A DNA stretch of 64,000 bases from Macrococcoides bohemicum (lineage in GTDB: Bacteria > Bacillota > Bacilli > Staphylococcales > Staphylococcaceae): NCBI RefSeq assembly GCF_003259675.1, contig NZ_PZJG01000001.1, positions 1 through 64,000 on the forward strand, given 5' to 3'. The translations under genes were made by a program, and so were the position numbers. This document shows, piece after piece, positions 26,249-35,074 of this stretch (the first letter of the stretch is position 1; each line of letters opens with the position of its first letter). A model generated the notes under the pieces. The model worked only from the letters and a program-made list of their open reading frames with translations. It had not been told where the DNA came from and searched no databases.

Positions 26249-26517
26249 TATAATACGTCTTGAAATTCAGGTGTTTTATCAAATACACTTTTAGCGAATG
26301 GACATAATGGGATAATCTTTTTGTTGTTTTGACGTGCGTATTTAACCGCAGCTTCTATCATCATCTTACCTGCACCTTGACCACGTAATTCATCGTTAAC
26401 TTCGGTATGATCGATAATAATCTTATCTTCTCCAGTCGGCACATAAGTCATTTGCGCTTTAGGACTTGATACATCACCGATATAAAATAAATTTTCTTTA
26501 TGATTTACAGCCATCAT
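26248..26517 (-). CDS. Small GNAT-like acetyltransferase (YjdJ type)
   Basis: 89 residues, about half the normal GNAT length, matching the minimal COG2388/YjdJ group. It retains the acetyl-CoA loop (ELRGQGAGKMMIEAAVKYARQ) and the IIPLCPFAKSVFDKTPEF segment. Cytoplasmic; acceptor unknown. GAGGAGTG precedes the ATG pair. Confidence 0.85.
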   Translation of the reverse strand: MMAVNHKENLFYIGDVSSPKAQMTYVPTGEDKIIIDHTEVNDELRGQGAGKMMIEAAVKYARQNNKKIIPLCPFAKSVFDKTPEFQDVL

Positions 26518-26657
26518 AATAATAACACTCCTCGTAGTGAATTCTGTTTAGATTAAGTATAAATGTATTAGCCGGTTTAATAAAGCAATTAAGCAGATCG
26601 TAATTGAATTGATGATGGTAAAAGTATACAATAATACTTAAAATAGGAGGTTGCCTG

Positions 26658-27083
26658 ATGATAGATAAATGGTGGGCGAAGGATGAATGGTTAACATTGA
26701 TTTTTATGATTAGTTATATGGCTATGAAAGACTGGTTACCAAAAATGTGGGCAGAACGTATTCTTCTTATTGTACTTGCTTTCGTTATGCTCTATTTTGT
26801 TGTTAAACTTACTGTCTATATTATAAATGAGTTTCGTCATACAGAAATTACGCATATTAATTATTTCATCAATAAAGAAACTGATTATTTCATCGTCTGG
26901 TTAATACCGGTGTTATTTAAACTCGCTACATTCTACTTAGTTTATGTCGTGATGATGATTGAATGGGGTAATCTGTGGAATTATATTATGGTCTTCGGCG
27001 GCATTGTTCTAGTTCTGGTTATGTTTGATGAATATTTCGAACGTCATAGTGAGGTGCGAGAGGTATTAAATGAAAATAAATAA
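26658..27083 (+). CDS. Four-helix membrane protein of unknown function
   Basis: 141 residues with four hydrophobic segments at about 10-30, 34-56, 78-99 and 104-122, and a charged C-terminal tail (FDEYFERHSEVREVLNENK). AGGAGG ribosome site. I recognise no family. A broken second copy lies immediately downstream. Confidence 0.65.
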   Translation: MIDKWWAKDEWLTLIFMISYMAMKDWLPKMWAERILLIVLAFVMLYFVVKLTVYIINEFRHTEITHINYFINKETDYFIVWLIPVLFKLATFYLVYVVMMIEWGNLWNYIMVFGGIVLVLVMFDEYFERHSEVREVLNENK

Positions 27084-27222
27084 GTTTTTTGCGTAGTTAA
27101 ATAGAAATAAAATCATAATTATAGTGAATACTTTACTTGCTATTCATTTGATTTATACAATAATTTTCAAAGATATTATATATTATTGTTGTTTCAACTT
27201 TGATTTTCATCAGAGTAGTCTA

Positions 27223-27499
27223 ATTCAATAAATATTTTAAGCAAAATATAAAAAAACTTCGAAATGATACGAGCATTGATTATAATGAAGAACAATAAAG
27301 AAAAGATGGTCGCTATTTTTATGTTTTTACATATCTATTTTGTTTAATATTAGTTATATGTTTGTTATTTGTTAATCAGCACACATTACTCATCTGTATC
27401 ATTGCTGTCATTATCATCATAATTGGTGTATTAATCGATAATAGATTTGAAAAGAGAACGAAATTAAGAGAAATACTCGCAGAAAAGGACAAAGCATAA
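27223..27499 (+). pseudogene. Broken paralogue of the upstream membrane protein
   Basis: One frame is open from about 27223 to 27499 apart from an in-frame TAA at 27296-27298. Its C-terminus, hydrophobic IIAVIIIIIGVLID then NRFEKRTKLREILAEKDKA, parallels the upstream protein's GGIVLVLVMFDEYFERHSEVREVLNENK. No usable start codon or ribosome site is seen at its head. It looks like a tandem duplicate losing function, and explains most of the 457-bp gap. Confidence 0.45.
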
Positions 27500-27540
27500 C
27501 GTATGTTTTGTCCTCGTTTTATACATATTGTATTCATTTC

Positions 27541-28449
27541 CTATTCATGTGGTTCTAAGTGAACGATTGTTTCAATTGCACCATATGCTTCTTTAATATT
27601 GTGTTCTATATTTTCAGTAATATCATGGCTTTCCGCCACTGTAAGATTTGCATCTACTGTTACGGTAACATCGATAAATGTCATGACACCGTGATTTCTT
27701 CCTTTAATATCTACAACGGATAAAACATCCTCAACATTTAAGACGATTTTCTTCATCTCATCAAGTGTTTCTGCATCAAAGCCATCTGTTAATGTAATCG
27801 CTGTTTCAAAGAATATTTCAATCGCTGTTTTCATGATCAATAAACCGACTACTATTGCTGCGACGGTATCTAAGAAGGGCAGTCCCATAAATACGCCGAC
27901 AATACCTACAAATGTTCCAAACGATACAAGCGCATCGGATAGGTTATCAGCTGCGGCTGCTTTTAATGCGCTGGAATCTACTTTCTTCGCTAAATTACGA
28001 TTGTAGAAATAGACGAGTAGCATTGCTAACGCCGATAATATCGCTACCACTGCTGTTTCAATGGATGGCGTTGAAAAGTCCTGATTGATATAGTGTCGAA
28101 TGCCCTGAAGGATTACCTGAACGCTGACTGCAAACATAATGAATGCAGCAATCAGTGAACCGATATATTCAGAACGATAATGTCCATAGTTATGATTATC
28201 ATCTGCTGGCTTCATACTGATTGCAAGTCCTATAAGCAGAGCAACTGATGATACAACGTCAGTCGCGTTATTTAATCCGTCGGCAACAAGCGCGTGTGAG
28301 CCATTCATATAACCGAATAACAATTTTAACGTAGTAAGCAATACATACATTATAATACTGACTTTTGCACCTTGCTGAGCTTTTGCGAGTTGGTCTTTTA
28401 CCTGCACTTTTTTCATCCTCTCAAACCATGTCTTATTATTATCAAACAA
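27541..28449 (-). CDS. Cation diffusion facilitator (metal efflux)
   Basis: Up to 302 residues. CDF fold: six membrane helices (about 30-215) with the metal site pairs HALVADGLNNATDVV (Asp57 and Asp63 region) and AAAADNLSDALVSF, then a cytoplasmic ferredoxin-like domain (about 220-300). It exports Mn2+, Fe2+ or Zn2+ in antiport with protons; the DxxxD-type sites resemble manganese exporters such as MntE, but this is not certain. Frame opens at a TTG (28449) without ribosome site; ATG at 28416 is the alternative start. Confidence 0.85.
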   Translation of the reverse strand: MFDNNKTWFERMKKVQVKDQLAKAQQGAKVSIIMYVLLTTLKLLFGYMNGSHALVADGLNNATDVVSSVALLIGLAISMKPADDNHNYGHYRSEYIGSLIAAFIMFAVSVQVILQGIRHYINQDFSTPSIETAVVAILSALAMLLVYFYNRNLAKKVDSSALKAAAADNLSDALVSFGTFVGIVGVFMGLPFLDTVAAIVVGLLIMKTAIEIFFETAITLTDGFDAETLDEMKKIVLNVEDVLSVVDIKGRNHGVMTFIDVTVTVDANLTVAESHDITENIEHNIKEAYGAIETIVHLEPHE

Positions 28450-28525
28450 ATGGGAAGAAATATCTAGTGAATTGCAGTGAATAATATAAAAATTATTATG
28501 CTTGTAATATTAAATACGAATAAGT

Positions 28526-28557
28526 TTTTTATTCATAAAAATTCATAATTATGAAAA
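28526..28557. promoter_or_regulatory. AT-rich operator-like repeats before the symporter
   Basis: Tandem TTATTCATAAAAATTCAT and CATAATTATG elements resemble ArgR/AhrC-type boxes. Resemblance only. Confidence 0.25.
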
Positions 28558-28634
28558 TTACAATTTACATTGCAATAGAAATATTTTATAATTATTTGTA
28601 ATAGTCAGAAAATTCGGTTGTTGAGGAGGATATT

Positions 28635-29939
28635 ATGAAAATCAAAGGGAACATGACAGTCAGGATTATTATTGCATTAATTGCTGGTATTGCTATAGGT
28701 TCATTCTTTAATATATATCAGGACGCAAGCTGGGTTAAGTGGATTAATCAATATGTCTTTAATGTAATCGGTCAAATTTTCTTAAATCTTATTTTTATGC
28801 TTGTTGTACCAGTAGTATTTGTGTCTATTGTTTTAGGTGTGCTTGGTGTAGGTGATCCTAAACATTTAGGTTCTATCGGTTTAAAGACGATTTCATTCTT
28901 TTTAGTAACGACTGCATTAGCTATCACCCTTGCAATGTCACTTGCTTTAGTATTTAAACCAGGTGACGGTAAAAGTGATTTGTTAAACAGTGATGAAGTA
29001 AAAACTTATGCTGAAGAACAGAAGAAAAAAGCTGCAGCAGCAGAAGAAGAAGGCACACCTGTCACCCAGACTTTTGATCAGACGTTAATCAATTTAATTC
29101 CGAAAAACCCAGTACTTGCTATGAGTGAAACAAACATGCTGCAAGTGATTACATTTGCAATATTTATTGGTATCGGTATGATTGCACTGCGAGAGAAAGT
29201 ATCAGCAGTAAAATTACTGTTTGAGCAGACAAATGAAATACTGATGTTTATCGTAACAGCGATTATGCAATATTTCGCACCAATTGGTACATTCGGTTTA
29301 GTTGCAACAGCATTTACGAATGCAGGTTTCGGTGCAATTAAACAGCTTGCAATGTATTTCTTCGTTGTATTATTAGGTTTATTCTTACATATGATTCTTG
29401 TATATGGTGGTGCAGTCAGTTTCTTGGCTCGTCGTAATCCTATCTGGTTCTTTAAAGGTTTCGCACCGGCAATGACCGTTGGATTTAGTTCGTCAAGTTC
29501 AAATGCGACGTTACCGATTTCATTAGAATGTGCTCAGGATAATTTAGAAGTACGTAAAGAAATATCATCCTTTGTACAGCCGCTAGGTGCCACAATTAAC
29601 ATGGATGGTACTGCAATCATGCAAGGTGTTGCAACAATCTTTATCGCACAAATTTCCGGTGTTGATTTAACACTTGGTCAGATGGTGACAGTTGTTGTCA
29701 TAGCAGTAGTAGCTTCTATCGGTACTGCTGGAGTGCCAGGTGCTGGTCTTGTAATGCTTGCGATGGTTCTCACATCGATTGGTTTAAATCCTGCCGCAAT
29801 CGGAATTATTTTAGGGATAGATAGACTTCTCGATATGACGCGTACAGCTGTTAACATTTCTGGAGATGCTGCTTGTGCAGTTGTCATTTCTGAACAGGAA
29901 AAGCGTTATTTAGCAAAAAAAGGTATGAACGTTGCATAA
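28635..29939 (+). CDS. Dicarboxylate/amino acid:cation symporter (DAACS)
   Basis: 434 residues, GltP/GltT/DctA family, sodium- or proton-coupled uptake of glutamate, aspartate or C4-dicarboxylates. Eight helices and two re-entrant hairpins are expected; the serine-rich hairpin GFSSSSSNATLP (about 280-291) and NMDGTAIMQG (about 318-327) are the substrate and cation signatures. A charged insertion of about 25 residues (near 118-145, YAEEQKKKAAAAEEEG) lies in an extracellular loop. GAGGAGG ribosome site; monocistronic with a terminator. Confidence 0.92.
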   Translation: MKIKGNMTVRIIIALIAGIAIGSFFNIYQDASWVKWINQYVFNVIGQIFLNLIFMLVVPVVFVSIVLGVLGVGDPKHLGSIGLKTISFFLVTTALAITLAMSLALVFKPGDGKSDLLNSDEVKTYAEEQKKKAAAAEEEGTPVTQTFDQTLINLIPKNPVLAMSETNMLQVITFAIFIGIGMIALREKVSAVKLLFEQTNEILMFIVTAIMQYFAPIGTFGLVATAFTNAGFGAIKQLAMYFFVVLLGLFLHMILVYGGAVSFLARRNPIWFFKGFAPAMTVGFSSSSSNATLPISLECAQDNLEVRKEISSFVQPLGATINMDGTAIMQGVATIFIAQISGVDLTLGQMVTVVVIAVVASIGTAGVPGAGLVMLAMVLTSIGLNPAAIGIILGIDRLLDMTRTAVNISGDAACAVVISEQEKRYLAKKGMNVA

Positions 29940-29966
29940 TTGTGACATTAAAAAAATAATTTTTAA

Positions 29967-29999
29967 AAAAGAGGAAACTTTTAAGGGTTTCCTCTTTTA
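29967..29999 (+). terminator. Terminator after symporter gene
   Basis: AAAAGAGGAAAC/GTTTCCTCTTTT stem; weak T-run. Confidence 0.75.
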
Positions 30000-30121
30000 A
30001 TTTTTTGTAAATTATATTAAGATGGTAAAGTCACTTTAGATGAATGTGTATTTTTTCAACTTATATTTTAAGAGCATTTACTGACATAAATTTATATTTA
30101 GAGAGAAAGGTCGTATAGAAA

Positions 30122-30586
30122 ATGGATAAACAGCAATTCACAGATTTACTTCAAACGAAATTCAAAATGGTGCGTATCGAAGCGGGATACACACAAGACA
30201 CTATGGCTCAGACGATCGGCTTATCAAAGAAAACATTAGTTCAAATTGAGAAAGAACGTGTATTACCGAACTGGACAACATGTGTATCTTTATGTGCATT
30301 ATTCAGAGATTCAGAAGTATTACAAAATACTTTAGGTGGAGATCCACTGGAAGTGATTCAAGTGATTTCACGTGGTGCATGTGCATATCCGGATCAGGAT
30401 AACAAAAATGAATTATGGTGGACAACGATTGAATCTGATCGTGACATCGTTTTACAACAAAACAAAATTTCTAACCTTTACCGTGTATTAGATGGTTCAA
30501 CACAACCATTATATGGATCAAATAAAGCGCGTGAAGCTGAAATGTTCTTTAATAAGAAGAAAAACGAAAATTTAGTAAGTTTATAA
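30122..30586 (+). CDS. XRE-type helix-turn-helix regulator
   Basis: 154 residues. N-terminal HTH_3 at about 13-62 (RIEAGYTQDTMAQTIGLSKKTLVQIEKERVLPNW), followed by an about 80-residue C-terminal domain (about 75-145) of unknown fold that may sense a ligand or dimerise. Ribosome site GAGAGAAAGG. Monocistronic, with its own terminator. Target genes unknown. Confidence 0.85.
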   Translation: MDKQQFTDLLQTKFKMVRIEAGYTQDTMAQTIGLSKKTLVQIEKERVLPNWTTCVSLCALFRDSEVLQNTLGGDPLEVIQVISRGACAYPDQDNKNELWWTTIESDRDIVLQQNKISNLYRVLDGSTQPLYGSNKAREAEMFFNKKKNENLVSL

Positions 30587-30592
30587 TATACT

Positions 30593-30624
30593 AAACAAAC
30601 GCTTATCCAGCGTTTGTTTTTTTT
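30593..30624 (+). terminator. Terminator after XRE regulator
   Basis: AAACAAACGCT/AGCGTTTGTTT stem followed by T-run. Confidence 0.9.
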
Positions 30625-30672
30625 ATATAGAGGTATTAAACTAATAAGTATTAAAAATAAAGAGGTGGCATA

Positions 30673-31803
30673 TTGAACGCAGTATTAATCGTATTATTTA
30701 TGGGACTCATCGGTGCACTGATCGGTGGATTTACAAATTATATCGCAATAAAGATGTTATTTAGACCGTTTGAACCAAAATTTTTATTTGGCAAACAATT
30801 ACCGTTTACACCTGGACTCATTCCAAAACGTCGTAACGAACTGTCAGTTAAGATGGGTGAAATGGTGACAGAACATTTACTCACACCAGAAATCTTTAAA
30901 GAAAAGTTGATGACTCCACAAACAGAAGGCTTTATGAAAGACTTTATCGTACGTCAGATTCAGACATTAAAGACAGGACAATATTCAGTCGACGACTTTG
31001 CAAGACGCTTTAATATAGATGTAAGTGCGCTTGGCAATGAGAAATTACGGCATCAACTTTTGCAAGTCATTGATAATGCAGTTTTAACGCGTAAAGATGA
31101 ACAGATAGCAAATTTATTACCAGTTGATTTACGTGGGAAGCTTGATGCCCAAGTTGAAGGTTTGCCACCAATGATCATGGAAAAATTACGTGACTATGTT
31201 AATTCTGCAAAAGGTTATGATGATATGATGCAAATGATCGATCGTTTCTTTATGGAAAAAGGTCGCGTTGTCAGCATGATTCAAATGTTTATGACGAAAG
31301 AGATGATTGCAGATCGCGTCATCAAAGAATTTAATGCATTAAGCAGAGAAGAAAAGTTAAACAATATCATCGCTACTGAAGTAAATCGTGAATATCATCA
31401 GTTGTTAACAAAACAACCGTCTCACTTTATCAGTAACCAGGAAATAGAGACGATTAAAGAAAATTTAATCGAGCAAATCATCGCTCAAGTCGACTTAAAG
31501 CACTATACTTCTACACCACTTGTCACACTTGCACCAAAAGCTTTTGAGTATATGGAAGGTGAAGGTAGTGATCGATTTGTACATTATGCAATCTCTAAAA
31601 CATCAGATAATATTGCAGAAATTTTAGAGAAAGTGCATATCGCTGAAATCGTCAAACAGCAGATTGATAACTTCGAATTATCGTTTTTAGAGCGACTCGT
31701 TATTGAAATATCAAACAAGGAATTAAAGTTGATTACATTTTTAGGCTTCTTACTTGGTGGCATTATCGGTTTAGTACAAGGTGTAATCGCTCTCTTTGTA
31801 TAA
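30673..31803 (+). CDS. DUF445 family membrane protein (YheB type)
   Basis: 376 residues from TTG after AAAGAGGTGG. N-terminal membrane helix with GLIGALIGGFTNYIAIKMLFRP, C-terminal helix (LGFLLGGIIGLVQGVIAL), and a long soluble middle (about 60-345). It matches the UPF0754/DUF445 family, unknown function. It precedes the YlbF-family gene by 67 bases, the same order as yheB-yheA in Bacillus. Confidence 0.85.
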   Translation: MNAVLIVLFMGLIGALIGGFTNYIAIKMLFRPFEPKFLFGKQLPFTPGLIPKRRNELSVKMGEMVTEHLLTPEIFKEKLMTPQTEGFMKDFIVRQIQTLKTGQYSVDDFARRFNIDVSALGNEKLRHQLLQVIDNAVLTRKDEQIANLLPVDLRGKLDAQVEGLPPMIMEKLRDYVNSAKGYDDMMQMIDRFFMEKGRVVSMIQMFMTKEMIADRVIKEFNALSREEKLNNIIATEVNREYHQLLTKQPSHFISNQEIETIKENLIEQIIAQVDLKHYTSTPLVTLAPKAFEYMEGEGSDRFVHYAISKTSDNIAEILEKVHIAEIVKQQIDNFELSFLERLVIEISNKELKLITFLGFLLGGIIGLVQGVIALFV

Positions 31804-31870
31804 TGAGCGCCATTTATGGTATATTTGTTACGAACAATTAAATTATGTATAAATTCAAAGGAGAATGATT

Positions 31871-32239
31871 ATGTCAGTTAATATTTATGATGAAGCAAAC
31901 CGTTTAGAAAGCGCATTACGTCAAAGCGACGAATACAATGCGATTAAAGAACATTACTCTGCAGTAAACAACAACCCTGAATCAAAGAAAGTTTTTGATG
32001 ATTTCAGAAAGATTCAGTTAAATTTACAGGAAAAACAAATGTCTGGTCAGGAAATTACAGAAGACGATTTAAATGCAGCACAGTCAACTGCTGAATTAAT
32101 CGAAAAGGACGAAAACATTTCTAAATTAATGGAAGCAGAACAAAAAATGAGCTTCATGATTCAGGAAATTAACCGTGTTATCATGAAACCTTTAGAAGAA
32201 TTATACGGCGTACAAACTGAAGATACGCCTGAAGCTTAA
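31871..32239 (+). CDS. YlbF/YmcA family protein (YheA, UPF0342)
   Basis: 122-residue helical protein with a long coiled-coil outline, matching UPF0342. Relatives YlbF and YmcA form the RNase Y-associated Y-complex, but YheA-type members are uncharacterised. AAAGGAG is seven bases from ATG 31871; ATG 31865 is too close. Confidence 0.85.
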   Translation: MSVNIYDEANRLESALRQSDEYNAIKEHYSAVNNNPESKKVFDDFRKIQLNLQEKQMSGQEITEDDLNAAQSTAELIEKDENISKLMEAEQKMSFMIQEINRVIMKPLEELYGVQTEDTPEA

Positions 32240-32284
32240 TTGCTAAAATTTAAGCTTTCAAGTACAATAATTAAATAAATTATC

Positions 32285-32323
32285 AAATAAACAAAAAGTG
32301 ATATGCTTTTTGTTTATTTTTTT
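32285..32323 (+). terminator. Terminator between yheA and hemZ
   Basis: AAATAAACAAAAAG/CTTTTTGTTTATTT stem plus T-run, ending 12 bases before the hemZ ATG. Confidence 0.85.
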
Positions 32324-32335
32324 GTGAGGGATACA

Positions 32336-33799
32336 ATGAAGTTTTATTTAAGACATGAACAGTTCGAATCAATTCAACTCTATATTAAAAATATTATCAA
32401 CCTGTATTATGAAGAAAGCTACTTATTTGAAGGTGTTGGAGATAATCAGATCAATCTTAATATTGAGCAAAAAGATGAAACAACCGTTACGACAACAATG
32501 ACGATCGATGGTAAAACATATACGCAATCTGCAAAAAGAAATGGTGTTACAAAGCGCGATATGAAACAGGCGCTTGGTGAGACGTTGATCACTATATTAA
32601 CTGACCATACAGAAATTATTCAAAGCTGGGGAACACTGACTGGCATAAGACCTACAAAACTATATCATAAATATTATAGAGATGGATTAACGCATGAAGA
32701 AATTACGGAAATATTGGTACGTGATTATTTAATTTCTCCTGAGAAAATTGATTTGATGAGAGATATAGTACACACACAATTAACTGCTATTCCTGATCTT
32801 TATCAGCTTGAACGTGAAGTAAGTATTTATATCGGTATTCCTTTCTGTCCGACTAAATGTGCATATTGTACGTTCCCAGCTTATGCAATACGTGTATTTA
32901 AAGACCAGGTACCAGAGTTTTTAGTGGGATTAATACACGAAATAAAGCATACTGCAGCATGGTTAAAAGATAATGATATACAAGTGACTTCTATATACTT
33001 TGGTGGTGGTACACCGACATCGATTGAACCGAAAGATCTATCATTATTGCTTGAGACTGTATACACATCATTTGACATGACGCATGTACGAGAAGTTACA
33101 GTTGAAGCAGGGCGTCCTGATACGATTGATAAGGAAACACTGGATGTACTTAATCATTATGATATCGACCGTATTAGTATTAACCCACAAAGCTTTACAG
33201 ACGCTACTTTAAAAGCGATCGGGCGACATCATAGTGTACAGGAAACGATTGATAAGCTTCATCTATCACGAGCACACAATATGAATAATATTAATATGGA
33301 CTTAATTATCGGATTACCAAATGAAACACGCGTTGAAGTGGAAAACTCTTTACAGGAGACGAAAAAATTAAATCCAGAGTCATTGACAGTACATACATTA
33401 AGCTTTAAAACAGCAAGTGAGATGACACGTAATAAAGCAAAGTATCCAGTGGCGCCAAGAGATGAAATCATTCATATGATGAACATGACAAGGCAATTTG
33501 CTATAGAAAATGATTATATTCCGTATTATTTATATCGTCAGAAAAACATACTTGGAAATCTTGAGAACATTGGTTATTCTAAACAGGACGAAGCTTCATT
33601 ATATAATATTTTGATCATGGAAGAAGTCCAAAGTATTATTGGACTGGGTTGTGGTGCATCAAGCAAGCTTATAGATCCTGTTACCGGCAAGATTGAAAAC
33701 TTTTTAAATCCAAAAGACCCGAAATCATATAACAATAGTTATGAAAGTTATACTGACAAGAAGATTGAAAAATTAACGCAATGTTACACAAGCATCTAA
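32336..33799 (+). CDS. hemZ: Radical SAM coproporphyrinogen dehydrogenase-like HemZ
   Basis: 487 residues. The cluster motif FCPTKCAYCTFPAY (CxxxCxxC) and YFGGGTPT near it mark a radical SAM enzyme of the HemN/HemZ group; DLIIGLPNE is typical of the barrel. It resembles B. subtilis HemZ. In Gram-positive bacteria using the coproporphyrin-dependent route, its role in anaerobic heme synthesis is uncertain; some HemN-like proteins are heme chaperones. The frame opens at 32303, but GTGAGGGA precedes the ATG at 32336. Confidence 0.85.
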   Translation: MKFYLRHEQFESIQLYIKNIINLYYEESYLFEGVGDNQINLNIEQKDETTVTTTMTIDGKTYTQSAKRNGVTKRDMKQALGETLITILTDHTEIIQSWGTLTGIRPTKLYHKYYRDGLTHEEITEILVRDYLISPEKIDLMRDIVHTQLTAIPDLYQLEREVSIYIGIPFCPTKCAYCTFPAYAIRVFKDQVPEFLVGLIHEIKHTAAWLKDNDIQVTSIYFGGGTPTSIEPKDLSLLLETVYTSFDMTHVREVTVEAGRPDTIDKETLDVLNHYDIDRISINPQSFTDATLKAIGRHHSVQETIDKLHLSRAHNMNNINMDLIIGLPNETRVEVENSLQETKKLNPESLTVHTLSFKTASEMTRNKAKYPVAPRDEIIHMMNMTRQFAIENDYIPYYLYRQKNILGNLENIGYSKQDEASLYNILIMEEVQSIIGLGCGASSKLIDPVTGKIENFLNPKDPKSYNNSYESYTDKKIEKLTQCYTSI

Positions 33800-33826
33800 T
33801 GTGATATCACTTTAGATGCTTTTTTT
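33791..33826 (+). terminator. Terminator after hemZ
   Basis: AGCATCTAA-GTGATATCAC-TTAGATGCT type stem overlapping the stop codon, then seven T. Confidence 0.88.
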
Positions 33827-33895
33827 CGACTTGTCTAACAATTTTATATGATTTAATGTAAAATATGATGTAACAAGAAAAGTGAGGTACTGCTT

Positions 33896-35074
33896 ATGGT
33901 AAAATTTATCCACTGTTCAGACTTATTACTAGACGAGCCATTTGATTTAAAAAGTAACTTGCCGGAACATATTATGCAGGATGTATACCGAGCAAGCTTT
34001 GAAAGTTTTAAAAATTTAGTTGATGATGCAATAGAGATGAAAGTTGATTTTATACTTATTAGTGGGAATTTATATTCGAGTAAAAATAGAAATATTAGAG
34101 CAGATAAATTTATTGAACAGCAATTTGAACGATTAAATAAAGCACATATTTTTGTGTATTATATTGCTGGAACAGAAGATAGTTTATCTCAAAAGTCTTA
34201 TACAATTTATCCGGATAATGTCGTTGTATTCTCTGAAGATGTACAGTCATACGAGCTGATTACGCATAACGGACAAAGAGTGTTTATTCATGGATTTAGC
34301 TATAAAGAACATACAACATATGAAAATAAATTAGACAGTTATCCAGTGAATGAAGTGGATCAATCCATTCATATCGGAATGCTGCATGGAATACATCATA
34401 AGATTAAAGGCTTCAACACGACAGAGTTTAAAATAGAGGATTTAAACGAAAAATTATATCATTACTGGGCATTAGGACATTTACCATATAAGAAACGTCT
34501 TAATGATCTGCCTGAAATCCATTATCCTGGCAAGATGCAAGGTACACGTTTCTCTGATACTGGACGAAAAGGATATCTTTATGTTGAAGGAGATCATACA
34601 GCACTTGACGTTAAATTTATACCGACAGAACATATCCGTTTTGAACATGTGACGTTAACATTAAATGAAACCGGCAAACATGCCATCTATCAGGACATTA
34701 CTGATTTCAAGAATAGTATAAGAAGTTCAGGGAAAAGTATGTATCAGTTAAAGCTCGTTAATCCATTTGAAACATTAATTGACAGCCATTTAATACAAAG
34801 TATTCTCAAGCAAGTACAAATGTATGAATCAAATGAATCACAATTTGTCTGGATCGATGACATCGAGCTTGAGCAGACATTTGAAGTACATACACTAGCC
34901 AGTGAATTTAATGCAGAACATTTAGAGAATGAAGCACTATTTAATCAGGCACGTGTACCGATACAGCGATCAAGTGTTGAACGATACGCAGATGATATAA
35001 GTTTTGATGTGCATCAAACGTTACTTAATCACGGCGAATCAAGATTAAAGTTAATGATGAGGGATGAATCATGA
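33896..35074 (+). CDS. yhaO: SbcD/Mre11-like metallophosphoesterase YhaO
   Basis: 392 residues. N-terminal calcineurin-like phosphoesterase with FIHCSDLLLDEPFD (usual DxH motif altered to CSD), LISGNLY (where many nucleases have GDxxD), YIAGTED (GNHD position) and MLHGI then ALGHLP (GHxH-like). Several canonical metal ligands look substituted, so nuclease activity may be weak or lost. It overlaps yhaN by four bases; YhaO-YhaN-YhaM form a conserved unit. Confidence 0.8.
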   Translation: MVKFIHCSDLLLDEPFDLKSNLPEHIMQDVYRASFESFKNLVDDAIEMKVDFILISGNLYSSKNRNIRADKFIEQQFERLNKAHIFVYYIAGTEDSLSQKSYTIYPDNVVVFSEDVQSYELITHNGQRVFIHGFSYKEHTTYENKLDSYPVNEVDQSIHIGMLHGIHHKIKGFNTTEFKIEDLNEKLYHYWALGHLPYKKRLNDLPEIHYPGKMQGTRFSDTGRKGYLYVEGDHTALDVKFIPTEHIRFEHVTLTLNETGKHAIYQDITDFKNSIRSSGKSMYQLKLVNPFETLIDSHLIQSILKQVQMYESNESQFVWIDDIELEQTFEVHTLASEFNAEHLENEALFNQARVPIQRSSVERYADDISFDVHQTLLNHGESRLKLMMRDES

